Source: Thermoproteota archaeon
Lineage (GTDB): Archaea; Korarchaeota; Korarchaeia; Korarchaeales; Korarchaeaceae
DNA length: 45,985 nucleotides
Direction: 5' to 3'
Assembly: GCA_027491735.1 (NCBI GenBank)
Contig: JAOZGP010000038.1
Location: forward strand, 1 to 45,985
Below the pieces are notes generated by a model. That model was not told the DNA's origin and made no database searches. It saw nothing but the letters and a program-made list of their open reading frames with translations. Shown piece by piece: positions 1-7,821 of this stretch (within the stretch, counting starts at the first letter, position 1; the number at the start of each line of letters is the position of its first letter). The position numbers and the translations under genes were made by a program.

Positions 1-633
1 AGTTAGGTCTCCTTCGGACTTGCCCCACATGCCGGAGATCACCTCCGAAGAACTCAAAATCTAAGATCCGGAAGGATAAAGGATGCGTCACACCTTTAAC
101 ATCCACGAAACAACCCGAGGACCGCGACGCTCTGAGTTAAATCTGGTCACGATCGAACCAGGAGCTTTCTTAATTTATTTCTATGAGTGCTTGTGAATGA
201 AAACCACCTCGTAAGGTAAGAGCATGTGGTGCCGCACGCTTCGTGAGAATTCGGCGGTATCAAGACCTTTGCAAAGACAAAGGGCTGGCAGCAGGCAAGC
301 TCTGATCAGATGTGGGTTTCTCTAGCGGAGGATCAGAAGAAGTAGAGGTGAGGCAGGCGCTCCTGCGTCCGCTGATGAGTGGGACAGGAGACCTCCACGA
401 ACACAGGTTGTAGAGGTGACGAATGGTCAGAATGGGAGGTTCATGGAGAACACCCTGAGCAGCTGATGAGTCTTGTTATCATGAACTCCGATCTGGTTGG
501 ACTCGATCAGGATCTTCCAAGAAAGATCCTCCATCACCGCTGATGACTAAAAGTCGTTTTGCTCCCTCTCCAAACGAGGTGAAGTTGAGATGTAGTTTAG
601 GAAAGATCGGTGAAGAGAGACAGGTCTGAAGAT
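1..633. other. gene-poor region, no protein gene recognised
   Basis: I see no convincing reading frame here on either strand. The stretch holds three copies of the heptamer CTGATGA (372-378, 463-469, 540-546), each followed within a few bases by a potential short hairpin. There is also a perfect 7-bp hairpin at 510-529 (GGATCTT pairing with AAGATCC). No tRNA, rRNA, SRP or RNase P landmark was found. It could hold small RNAs or decayed sequence. Confidence 0.4.
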
Positions 634-1632
634 CTACCAGGACCTCTGTGACTGGGAATTGTATGCCCCTCCAAATATTCTCTCATAAGCATCTACAGCA
701 GCAACTGTCCCTTGACCAACGGCTTTGCTTATCTGTAGGGGTTCGCCTGTGACGTCTCCCACGGCGTAAACTCCTGAAATGTTTGTTCTCTGTAAACGAT
801 CAGTCAGGACGAATCCTCTTTCATCCAGCTGGATTCCGATCTTCCTAGCAAGGCTGTTGTTTGGCTCCACGCCTATTGCCACGAAGACTCCGTCCACCTC
901 AAGCTCGACTCTTTCGGTTCCGGATTTAGTGGATCTCCTCAGGACGAGCTTTTCCACTTTGGAGGTCCCTCTGATCTCATCAACTGTGGAGTTCCACACG
1001 GGCTCCAAGTTTGGGAGCCTCAGCATCCTCTCAACTATCGACTTCTCAGCTCTCATCTTCTCTCTTCTATGAATCAGGAATACCTCTCTGGCTATCTGGC
1101 TGAGGTAGAGTGCAGAGACAGCTGCAGTGTGTCCACCTCCTACGACAGCCACTCTCTTGTTCCTGTAAAGAGGTCCATCGCAAACCGCACAGTAGCTCAC
1201 ACCACGTCCAATTAGCCTTTCCTCTCCTGGAACATTTAATCTTCTCTCATTACATCCCGTCGCTAGAATTAAGGCTCCATATCTGAATTTTCTACCTGAC
1301 GAGGTGAGAAGTGTTCTCTCATTAGTGATGATATCTATCACCTCCTCAGGGAATAGCATCTCAGCGCCAGCGGATATGGCGTGCTCATGAAACCTCAATG
1401 CGAGATCTCTTCCCTTCGCTGAGGGTACTCCGGGGTAATTCTCTATGAGAGGAGCCACATTGATCTTCCCTCCTGGGAGATCCTTCTCTATAACCAGGGT
1501 CTTGAGACCATATCTCGCAGCATATATAGCTGAGGTGAGTCCTCCAGGGCCCCCTCCAACTACTATAACGTCCCAGCTCTCCTGAAGATTAGGTGAAGCA
1601 GATTTCATCAGCTCAGGCATCATGATGTTCAT
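634..1632 (-). CDS. thioredoxin reductase-like FAD/NAD(P)H disulfide oxidoreductase
   Basis: This is a low-molecular-weight thioredoxin reductase family flavoprotein, expected to move electrons from NAD(P)H through FAD to a redox cysteine pair and then to a thioredoxin or glutaredoxin-like protein in the cytoplasm. Visible motifs are the FAD-binding GGGPGG at residues 26-31, the redox pair CAVC at 148-151, the second nucleotide-binding GGGHTAA at 165-171 and GVYAVGD at 287-293. The length of 332 residues is normal for the family. The ATG at 1632 lies about 28 bases after an AT-rich TATA-like stretch (about 1655-1665), fitting a leaderless start; Met4 and Met5 are alternatives. No thioredoxin gene is adjacent. 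The general class is certain; the physiological partner is unknown. Confidence 0.9.
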   Translation of the reverse strand: MNIMMPELMKSASPNLQESWDVIVVGGGPGGLTSAIYAARYGLKTLVIEKDLPGGKINVAPLIENYPGVPSAKGRDLALRFHEHAISAGAEMLFPEEVIDIITNERTLLTSSGRKFRYGALILATGCNERRLNVPGEERLIGRGVSYCAVCDGPLYRNKRVAVVGGGHTAAVSALYLSQIAREVFLIHRREKMRAEKSIVERMLRLPNLEPVWNSTVDEIRGTSKVEKLVLRRSTKSGTERVELEVDGVFVAIGVEPNNSLARKIGIQLDERGFVLTDRLQRTNISGVYAVGDVTGEPLQISKAVGQGTVAAVDAYERIFGGAYNSQSQRSW

Positions 1633-1749
1633 CAGAAGCTAGTGTTGAGCTTTAAAATAAATAATCAAGTTTTGAATTATCGATAATTAATTTATATCCA
1701 ATTTCGGATGGGACACGTGCTCGCTGAACTTTCAGACCTTCCTAAACGC

Positions 1750-2544
1750 TCAAATAGACCTCACGATCATGTATATCGAGATTGTCAGGAGAATTAAAGC
1801 AAAGACCCTCCTAATGATCTTGGATTTAGTTCTTCCAGCAATTCTTGCTCCAACTTGGGCTCCAAACACGGTGCCTGGGACGAGGCCTAGGAGATAGCTG
1901 TACATCACATGTCCAAGAGAGGTTCTTACGATAAGACCTGAGAGCGCTGTTATCACTATCATGAAGCTTGACGTGGCTACTGCCACGTGGACCGGAGTTC
2001 CAGCAGCCACAAGAATTGGAACCTTCAACACTCCACCTCCAATTCCAAAAAAACCTGAGGAAAGGCCAGCTAGAAAGCTGAGGGCCATGGCAGGTATGAT
2101 ATCTATTTGATACACTGTCATCCCTCCACCACGGCCCACGATCCTCTTCAGTCTGAGACCACCAGCAAATCTGCCCAACCTAAGCTCTTCCTTCCACATC
2201 TTGTAGGATACCAGAGCCATGAGCATCGCGAAGAGGACCTTCATCTGCTCAGATGAGGTGAAGGCCGTCAACAAGGCCCCAAGATATCCTCCTGGCGCAG
2301 TTGTAAGCTCCAAGATGAGGCCAGTCTTCCAGTCAACCCTCCCCTGCCTGAAATAGGCGATTGCTGAGGAGAGACCCGTGAACAGGACGACGACTAAACT
2401 GGTTCCGGTGGCGAGGTGAGGGTCCAATCCAAGGAATATGAGCGCGGGAACGAGAATTATTCCTCCGCCTATACCAATGAACGCGCTCAATGTGCCAACA
2501 ATCCCTCCAAGGAGAAATAGAGCCACTATCTCCAATAAAGGCAT
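1750..2544 (-). CDS. TauE/SafE (TSUP) family anion exporter
   Basis: This integral membrane protein belongs to the TSUP family, whose members move sulfite, sulfoacetate and related organosulfur anions. The two halves carry the family's repeated glycine-rich signature: FIGIGGGIILVPAL near the N terminus and FFGIGGGVLKVPIL in the second half, each inside a hydrophobic hairpin. Seven or eight membrane segments are visible. I place the start at the ATG at 2544 because a GGAGG precedes it and a TATA-like TTTTAATT lies about 30 bases upstream (2573-2580). A TTG at 2574 would add ten residues. The downstream sulfur operon makes sulfite or another sulfur anion a reasonable substrate guess, but the sequence does not prove it. 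Confidence 0.85.
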   Translation of the reverse strand: MPLLEIVALFLLGGIVGTLSAFIGIGGGIILVPALIFLGLDPHLATGTSLVVVLFTGLSSAIAYFRQGRVDWKTGLILELTTAPGGYLGALLTAFTSSEQMKVLFAMLMALVSYKMWKEELRLGRFAGGLRLKRIVGRGGGMTVYQIDIIPAMALSFLAGLSSGFFGIGGGVLKVPILVAAGTPVHVAVATSSFMIVITALSGLIVRTSLGHVMYSYLLGLVPGTVFGAQVGARIAGRTKSKIIRRVFALILLTISIYMIVRSI

Positions 2545-2588
2545 CAATAAGCTCTCCTCCAGCACCTTTCGCAATTAAAAGTCTATGC

Positions 2589-2602
2589 TTAAGCATGCTT
2601 AA
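2589..2602. promoter_or_regulatory. perfect 14-bp palindrome, possible operator of the TSUP gene
   Basis: TTAAGCATGCTTAA is a perfect palindrome. It sits about 9 bases upstream of the likely TATA box (2573-2580, minus strand) of the exporter gene, where archaeal activators or repressors commonly bind. A second half-site copy (ATGCTTAA) overlaps it, giving a partial direct repeat. The regulator is unknown. Confidence 0.35.
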
Positions 2603-3100
2603 ACATTTAAACTCGATGATCTCCTTGAAAGCTCCTAGCTCCGACCTCGTGAACCCCAGTGACCACAGTCAACGGATACGTTTTTATGGATTTCTCGGTT
2701 CTTCAAACCCTTTGCTCCTCATCATATAGATCTTCTCACTTCCCTCCTCGTCTTCGGATTCACAGTACATCATCATCACATGATAGCTACCTATCGGGGG
2801 GAGTATGAGTTTTATAATTGTATAAAAATAAGCAAGATGGGAGTCCATCCTCCACGATCCTGTGCATCAATTATGTGATGTTTGTGGAGCGGATGAGAAG
2901 GATGAGGCGGGGTATTTCAGGTACAGGCTGGTGGAGGGGTGATAGATTGTTGAAGTGGCTCTCATTCATTGTTTATTTTTTACAGTCTGCTGTAAAGGAT
3001 AGAACAAAATTATCCTTTGTCTGGATCTATAACCTAGACATGGCATTACTAAAATATTTAGCTGGATCTCCTTTTTTCCTTTTTTATAAAAAACCATGAT
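2603..3100. other. intergenic region with a copied operon fragment
   Basis: No recognisable intact gene lies here. The main feature is 2882-2947, a near-exact copy of the end of the winged helix gene at 7760-7826 (separate entry). Directly behind the copy is an unrecognised 50-codon hydrophobic frame (TTG 2950 to 3099) that inherits the copied GGTGA ribosome site. Its reality is doubtful. AT-rich TATA-like runs occur at about 2812-2828 and 3078-3092. Confidence 0.4.
2882..2947 (+). repeat. 66-bp near-identical copy of the 3' end of the winged helix gene
   Basis: Bases 2890-2947 are identical over 58 positions to 7769-7826, and the match extends left to 2882/7760 with a single one-base gap. 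In the donor it covers the last 20 or so codons of the winged helix gene, its TGA stop and the GGTGA ribosome site of the following QmoC-like gene. Here the one-base deletion and missing upstream part mean it cannot encode the same protein. It looks like a scar of partial duplication or rearrangement. Confidence 0.85.
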
Positions 3101-3146
3101 TAAACTTAAATTTTGTAGGTATGCCTAAGAGGACAGGTGATAGATT
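3101..3146 (+). promoter_or_regulatory. probable promoter and ribosome site of the sulfur/Qmo-like operon
   Basis: A TATA-like run (CTTAAATTTT, about 3105-3114) stands about 25 bases before the GGTGA ribosome site at 3136-3140, which is followed six bases later by the TTG start at 3147. A second TATA-like run lies at 3081-3092. The GGTGATAGATT context is the same as at the start of the QmoC-like gene. Confidence 0.45.
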
Positions 3147-3557
3147 TTGACAGACAAGATGTGTATAACAGTTGCGACTGGCAGCGTCGATAGGCTGACG
3201 GGCATGGCTGTTCTGGTAAGCGCCGCGGCAGCAATGGATGTTGAGGTTGAGATTTTCCTACAGCTCTGGGGAGTTTATGCCTTCAAGAAGGACGTCATAA
3301 ACAAAAACATGAATCTGATAGAGTTCAAGGAGCTCGGTCCTCAGGTAGTTGAGGGGATGAAAAGGGCCAACATCCCTCCATGGTTTGAGATGCTTAAACA
3401 GGCCAAGGAGGTGGGGAAGGTTAAGATCTACGCCTGCTCAGCGGCTTCCAAGATTTGGGACGTTAAGCTGGAGGACTTGGAGATGGTTGATGAGGTCATG
3501 GGCGCTGGAGAGTGGCTAGACAAGATGAAGGAGGCCAAGATAAATCTGTTCATATGA
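3147..3557 (+). CDS. DsrE-family sulfur-relay protein
   Basis: This 136-residue protein belongs to the DsrE/DsrF/DrsE superfamily, small cytoplasmic proteins that accept or pass on persulfide sulfur. The N-terminal strand MCITVATGSVDRLTG and the alternating hydrophobic pattern fit the fold. Cys97, in KIYACSAASKIW, is at the position of the sulfur-carrying cysteine in related proteins, so it is the likely active residue. The start is a TTG preceded by GGTGA. It is the first gene of a seven-gene run with tusA, mvhD-like, two hdrA-like, a winged helix gene and a QmoC-like gene. That context implies delivery of sulfane sulfur to or from the membrane-linked complex. Confidence 0.8.
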   Translation: MTDKMCITVATGSVDRLTGMAVLVSAAAAMDVEVEIFLQLWGVYAFKKDVINKNMNLIEFKELGPQVVEGMKRANIPPWFEMLKQAKEVGKVKIYACSAASKIWDVKLEDLEMVDEVMGAGEWLDKMKEAKINLFI

Positions 3558-3570
3558 GGAGGTGAGAACT

Positions 3571-3831
3571 TTGAGTCTGTCGGAAGAGGAGCTTAGAGGT
3601 CTCAAGCCCGATAAGACTGTGGATGCGAGAGGGACCTCCTGTCCTGGCCCCCTTCTTGCAGCTAAGAGGGCTATAGCCGACGTTCCTATAAACGGTATCC
3701 TGGAGGTCCTCTCCTCTGATCCGGGAACAAAGAGAGATCTACCCCTATGGGCTAAGAAGGTTGGGCATGAGTTTCTGGGAACTCTTGAGGAGCCTGGATA
3801 CTTCAGGGTCTTCGTGAGGAGGAAGAGGTAG
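3571..3831 (+). CDS. TusA-family sulfur carrier
   Basis: TusA-family proteins carry sulfur as a persulfide on a conserved cysteine and hand it between sulfurtransferases. The hallmark CPGP motif is present (Cys24 of the TTG-initiated protein: GTSCPGPLLAAKRA), followed by the family's SSDPG turn. I choose the TTG at 3571 because GGAGGTGA ends five bases before it, the spacing seen repeatedly in this window; a GTG at 3562 would add three residues but would overlap the ribosome site. At 86 residues it is normal for the family. It lies 13 bases behind dsrE, so the two are probably co-translated and act in one relay. Confidence 0.88.
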   Translation: MSLSEEELRGLKPDKTVDARGTSCPGPLLAAKRAIADVPINGILEVLSSDPGTKRDLPLWAKKVGHEFLGTLEEPGYFRVFVRRKR

Positions 3832-3890
3832 GGGGGAGCTTCACGGACTGGAATTCTTTCAGGCCTAAAATACTAGTTTTTTCCTCCGAT

Positions 3891-4253
3891 TTGATATCCT
3901 ATGTGGGCATAGACTTTGCTGGTCTCCAGCATATGCATTATCCTGCTACCACATCCATAATGAGGTTACCATGTTCCTCTATGATAAGACCGGAATGGAT
4001 TATTTTAGCGCTAAAAAATGGATTTGACGGTGTATTTGTGGCTGCCGATGGAACTGACTGCCCCTATCTCAGAGACTGTACGGATAGAACAGCCAAAAGA
4101 ATAGATGACGCTTTGAAGCTAGCGGAAAAGGAAGGAATAGAACCTCAGAGAATTAAGATGGCTGCTATCTGCTCGGTCTGTGGGGAACCATTCGCGAACC
4201 ACATGCACAATTTCTACAGAGAGCTGAAGGAGCTAGGACCAGTTAAGAGGTGA
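3891..4253 (+). CDS. MvhD/HdrD-like hydrogenase iron-sulfur (delta) subunit, divergent
   Basis: MvhD-type proteins carry an Fe-S cluster and pass electrons between an HdrA flavoprotein and a partner; in QmoB the same domain is fused to the C terminus. Here it is a separate gene between tusA and the HdrA-like genes. Recognisable parts are the FAGLQHMHYP segment, Cys28 (RLPCSS), the pair Cys57/Cys63 (TDCPYLRDC) and an added CSVC at 94-97. The first TTG is at 3891, but homologous sequence (FRPKILVFSSDL) continues in frame upstream to about 3858 with no ATG, GTG or TTG, so the true start may be a non-standard codon near 3843 behind GGGGGGAG. The usual N-terminal CxxC of MvhD is replaced by SSDL. 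Family is clear; exact start is not. Confidence 0.72.
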   Translation: MISYVGIDFAGLQHMHYPATTSIMRLPCSSMIRPEWIILALKNGFDGVFVAADGTDCPYLRDCTDRTAKRIDDALKLAEKEGIEPQRIKMAAICSVCGEPFANHMHNFYRELKELGPVKR

Positions 4254-4257
4254 TCTC

Positions 4258-5592
4258 TTGGGAGTCATGGACCAGATCTTAGAGAAAGCTGTTGAAGAGG
4301 AAGAAGCTGTGTCCTACGATGTTTTGGTTGTGGGAGGAGGGATAGCTGGAGAGTCCGCCTCTCTCGATCTGGCTGACATGGGGTTCAAGGTCCTACTGGT
4401 GGAGAAGGAGCCCTCAGTTGGTGGCAAGATGTATCTCCTCAGCAAGGTGTTTCCCACCCTGGACTGCGCCAGCTGCATATCCACACCGAGAATGGCTGCT
4501 GTGTCTCATCACCCGAACATAATCCTTCACACCTACTCAGAAGTCTTGGAGATCAGAAAATTGTCCGAAAGCGATTTTCAGGCGAGAATTCTGGTGAAAC
4601 CAAGGTTTGTGGAGGATGACTGTACCGGCTGTGGGCAGTGCGAAAAAGTCTGCCCTGTCGTGGTTCCAAAGGAGTACGACTTCGGGCTTAGAGGAAGAAA
4701 GGCTGCTTACATACCCTTCGATACAGCTGTCCCGAAGAAAGCCCTCATAGATCTGGATCACTGCATCTTCTGCGGTCAGTGCGAGAGGACCTGTCCTGTG
4801 GGTGCTGTGAACTTCCTTCAGGTACCTAAAGTCGTGAAAGTCAGGGTTAGGGCAGTTCTGATCGCTACCGGATACGAGCTGTTTTCCATCGAGAGAAAGA
4901 CTGAGTATGGATATGGGAAGTTCAAGAACGTCATAACTGCCATGCAAATGGACAGACTCCTTGCCCCAACGAGACCCTTTAACGCAGTTCTCAGACCATC
5001 TGATGGGAAGGAGCCGAGCAGCATAGCCTTCGTTTTGTGCTCGGGATCGAGAGATAGAACACTTAATAACCCCATCTGCTCGCAAGTATGCTGCATGTAC
5101 TCTGTGAAGCAGGCTCAGCTGCTTATGGGAGCTCTTCCTTTAGCAGACGTAACTATATACTACATGGACATAAGAGCCTTCGGGAAGGGGTTCGAGGAGT
5201 TCTATCAGCAGGCCAAAGCGATGGGAGCCATGTTCGTGAAGGGTCGTGTAGCTAAGATTGAGGAGACAGAGAACGATGATCTGGTCCTTTGGTATGAGGA
5301 TATAGAGAACGGAGGCAGGATTAGCAAGGCCGTCCATGACTTAGTCGTGTTATCAGTTGGTCTAAAACCGAACTCGGAGATAGTCGAAGTCTTTAAGGGC
5401 GAGGTTTTAGAGAGGGATGAGCTCGGATGGATAAGATCGAGGGATGAGAACGTTAACCCTGTTGAAACCAGCATAAAAGGTGTGTTTGCTGCCGGATGTG
5501 TGCTGGGACCGAAAGATATACCAGATACCGTTCTCGAGGCTGGGGCCGCAGCCGCTCAGGTGGCTGCCTATCTGAATGAGGTGGGGGTATGA
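4258..5592 (+). CDS. short HdrA-like flavoprotein, QmoA-like
   Basis: This is a 444-residue HdrA-family subunit, expected to bind FAD and two [4Fe-4S] clusters on the cytoplasmic face of a quinone-interacting complex. Visible are the FAD motif GGGIAG (26-31), the HdrA-type cysteine pair in TLDCASC (70/73), two complete ferredoxin motifs (Cys122/125/128/132 and Cys169/172/175/179), and further cysteines at 261, 274, 278 and 279. It lacks the N-terminal and C-terminal extensions of full HdrA, as QmoA does. The TTG start at 4258 follows GGTGA, whose TGA is the stop of the mvhD-like gene. Its stop overlaps the ATG of the next hdrA (ATGA). With the next genes it forms a Qmo-like set. Confidence 0.85.
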   Translation: MGVMDQILEKAVEEEEAVSYDVLVVGGGIAGESASLDLADMGFKVLLVEKEPSVGGKMYLLSKVFPTLDCASCISTPRMAAVSHHPNIILHTYSEVLEIRKLSESDFQARILVKPRFVEDDCTGCGQCEKVCPVVVPKEYDFGLRGRKAAYIPFDTAVPKKALIDLDHCIFCGQCERTCPVGAVNFLQVPKVVKVRVRAVLIATGYELFSIERKTEYGYGKFKNVITAMQMDRLLAPTRPFNAVLRPSDGKEPSSIAFVLCSGSRDRTLNNPICSQVCCMYSVKQAQLLMGALPLADVTIYYMDIRAFGKGFEEFYQQAKAMGAMFVKGRVAKIEETENDDLVLWYEDIENGGRISKAVHDLVVLSVGLKPNSEIVEVFKGEVLERDELGWIRSRDENVNPVETSIKGVFAAGCVLGPKDIPDTVLEAGAAAAQVAAYLNEVGV

Positions 5593-7538
5593 GCCCCAAT
5601 CGAAGAATAGGTGTCTATGTTTGCTGGTGTGGCGGGAACATATCGGACGTTGTTGATGTGAAAAAAGTCGTTGAGGTAATAAGCAAAGAATCCGATGTTG
5701 TGGTGGCTAAGGACTTCATGTTCATGTGTTCTGATGCTGGTCAGAGGATGATAGAGGAAGACGTCAAGGAGAAAAAGTTGGATGCTGTTGTGGTGGCCTC
5801 CTGCTCGCCAAAGCTTCACGAGCTCACGTTCAGAGGAGCAGTCACCAGAGCTGGGCTCAACCCGTATATGTACTATCACGCCAACATAAGGGAACAGGTA
5901 AGCTGGGCCCACGGCAACGATCCTGCTGAGGCCACCAGAAAAGCGATAAGGCACATAAGAGCGGGAGTTGCTTATCTCAGACATGCTGAACCGCTGAAGA
6001 AGATAGAGGTCAAGGCAGCTCGATCGGTCCTGATCATTGGAGGAGGAGTTGCCGGGCTCAGATCAGCTCTGGACCTCTCTAGGATGGGCTTAAATGTCTA
6101 TCTTGTGGAGAGAGAGCCTTTTGTTGGGGGTAACACTGCTAAACTATGGGAAGTTTATCCATATAAAAGGAAAGGCTGGGAGGTCATTGATTCCATTTTA
6201 AAGGATCTTCTCGGTAGAGATAATGTGGCCATCTACACGAATGCAGAGGTACGATCAGTAAGCGGATATCTGGGGAACTTTGAGGTGAAGGTGGAGATCA
6301 AGCCTAGGGGCTTCAGGGGGAGGTGTGAGGATCTTGAGAGGGTTGTCAGCGTCTGTCCCATTAAGGTACCTAATGAGTACGACTTCGGACTTACGAACAG
6401 ATGTGCCATAATCGCTCCACCCTATCCCGGAGCCTACCCGGAAATCCCGTCCATAGATTGGAAGAACTGTGTAAAGTGTAGGAAGTGTGCTGAGGTCTGC
6501 GATCAGATAGAACTGGACGATGAAGTGCAGACTGTGAGATTGAAGGTTGGAGCTATAGTAGTGGCCACTGGTTTCAGGCCTTATGAGCCGAGGCAAGGCG
6601 AGTACAAGTATGGCAGTTCCGAAAGAGTTCTAACGCTCCCTCAGTTCATGAAACTAGTTGAGAGATCTGGTGGTGAGTTGAAGCTTGGAAACAGAACTAT
6701 CAGGACTGTAGTCTTCATCTACTGTGTGGGAAGCAGGCAGGTCCCGTCCGGAGATGAGAAGGTGAACAGTTACTGTTCCAGATACTGCTGCAATGCTGTG
6801 ATGAACTTATCTGTCAGGATCCTAGACAGATTTAATGGATTAAAACTATACCACTTGTTCAGGGACATCAGGACATATGGAAAGCACGAGCTTATGTACG
6901 AGGAGGCCTGCAAGAAGGGTGTTATATTCATAAAGTACGATGAAAACCAACCTCCGGAGGTTCTAGTCTCAGGGAAGAGAACGATTGTTAGGGTAAGAGA
7001 CCTCCTCACGGAAAGGGAAGAGCTGGAGATCCCATCAGATCTTGTGGTTCTAGTGACAGGAATGGAGCCTACACCGAACGAGAAGCTTAATGAAATCCTA
7101 AAGCTTCCGATAGGTAAGGACGGATTCTATCAGGAGATGCACCCCAAGCTCAAGCCCGTGGAGACTACCCTTGCCGGAATGTTCATCGCTGGAGCCTGTC
7201 AGGGACCTAAAGATATAAGGGAAAGCGTGTTGTCCTCCTCAGCAGCGGCAGCAAAAGCCGCCACCTTAGTGCTTCCCGGACGGATAGAGCTGGAGCCGTT
7301 CACGGCTCTTGTCGATCCGGAGAGGTGTAACCTGAGCAAGAGGTGCGTTGACGAGTGTCCATATGGAGCAATCCAGATCAGGAGATACGAGGGTCTTGGG
7401 GAAAAGGCGTGGGTAAATGAGGTCCTCTGCAAGGGATGTGGTGCTTGTGTAGCAGCGTGTCCCAATGGAGCTATAAACATCAGGGGGCTTACAAACGTGC
7501 AGATTGAGGAGATGATAAGGGCGGCCGGGAGGGAATGA
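5589..7538 (+). CDS. long HdrA-like flavoprotein, QmoB-like, with degenerate cluster motifs
   Basis: This 649-residue HdrA-family protein has the N-terminal HdrA domain (RIGVYVCWCGGN), an FAD motif (IIGGGVAG, 149-156), an internal ferredoxin motif (Cys294/297/300/304), the YCSRYCC segment (396-401) and a C-terminal two-cluster ferredoxin domain. Several ligands are missing. The HdrA-type CxxC after the FAD domain is absent (VYPYKRKGWEV instead); the first insertion cluster keeps only Cys246 and Cys256; and the penultimate cluster reads Cys580-Ser583-Cys586-Cys590. The last cluster (Cys614/617/620/624) is intact. The shortened cofactor set beside a complete QmoA-like partner suggests specialised roles, as in QmoA/QmoB. 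The MvhD domain normally fused to QmoB is a separate gene upstream. Confidence 0.85.
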   Translation: MSPNRRIGVYVCWCGGNISDVVDVKKVVEVISKESDVVVAKDFMFMCSDAGQRMIEEDVKEKKLDAVVVASCSPKLHELTFRGAVTRAGLNPYMYYHANIREQVSWAHGNDPAEATRKAIRHIRAGVAYLRHAEPLKKIEVKAARSVLIIGGGVAGLRSALDLSRMGLNVYLVEREPFVGGNTAKLWEVYPYKRKGWEVIDSILKDLLGRDNVAIYTNAEVRSVSGYLGNFEVKVEIKPRGFRGRCEDLERVVSVCPIKVPNEYDFGLTNRCAIIAPPYPGAYPEIPSIDWKNCVKCRKCAEVCDQIELDDEVQTVRLKVGAIVVATGFRPYEPRQGEYKYGSSERVLTLPQFMKLVERSGGELKLGNRTIRTVVFIYCVGSRQVPSGDEKVNSYCSRYCCNAVMNLSVRILDRFNGLKLYHLFRDIRTYGKHELMYEEACKKGVIFIKYDENQPPEVLVSGKRTIVRVRDLLTEREELEIPSDLVVLVTGMEPTPNEKLNEILKLPIGKDGFYQEMHPKLKPVETTLAGMFIAGACQGPKDIRESVLSSSAAAAKAATLVLPGRIELEPFTALVDPERCNLSKRCVDECPYGAIQIRRYEGLGEKAWVNEVLCKGCGACVAACPNGAINIRGLTNVQIEEMIRAAGRE

Positions 7539-7539
7539 C

Positions 7540-7821
7540 ATGAGCGAGAGGAGATCGACAGTGGTCCAGCTCAGGAACAGATCAGGGCTCAAACCCTCCA
7601 AGGAGAACGTAGAGCTCATGAGGAGAAGCAAGGAGGTTCAGACCGCTATAACTAAAGCCCTAAAGGATGGTCCTAAGACCGTCCCAGAGATAGCAAAGGC
7701 GACAGGCCTCTCTAAGGACGAGATCTTCTGGCACCTCATGACCATGCACAAATACGGGGTTGTGGAGCCGGATGAGAAGGATGAGGCGGGGTATTTCAGG
7801 TACAGGCTGGTGGAGGGGTGA
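7540..7821 (+). CDS. small winged helix DNA-binding protein inside the Qmo-like operon
   Basis: This 93-residue protein has a basic N-terminal arm (about 1-35) and a winged helix-turn-helix (about 36-90): KTVPEIAKATGLSKDEIFWH is a textbook HTH of the ArsR-like type, followed by a beta-wing. No metal-binding cysteines are visible, so sensing would need a partner or another signal. It starts one base after the stop of the QmoB-like gene and stops four bases before the QmoC-like start, so it is co-transcribed with the complex. Autoregulation of the operon is a reasonable inference. Its 3' end is duplicated upstream of the operon. Confidence 0.75.
   Translation: MSERRSTVVQLRNRSGLKPSKENVELMRRSKEVQTAITKALKDGPKTVPEIAKATGLSKDEIFWHLMTMHKYGVVEPDEKDEAGYFRYRLVEG

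Noticed and set aside
130..170. tRNA T-arm (GGTTCGATC on the minus strand)
   Set aside because: The bases around the T-loop-like sequence do not form the five-pair stem, and no acceptor or anticodon arm is at the right distance.
372..400. Hammerhead ribozyme at CTGATGA
   Set aside because: The CTGATGA is followed by a GTGG...CCAC stem and GAA, but the next base is C instead of A and no cleavage-site stem could be formed, so the core is incomplete.
2950..3099. 50-codon hydrophobic frame behind the duplicated segment
   Set aside because: Its ribosome site comes from the copied sequence, the codons are AT-biased with T/A runs, and no family is recognisable; it is probably chance.
4537..5085. 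Long open frame on the strand opposite the QmoA-like gene
   Set aside because: It is a shadow of the HdrA reading frame with no recognisable domain, ribosome site or promoter.
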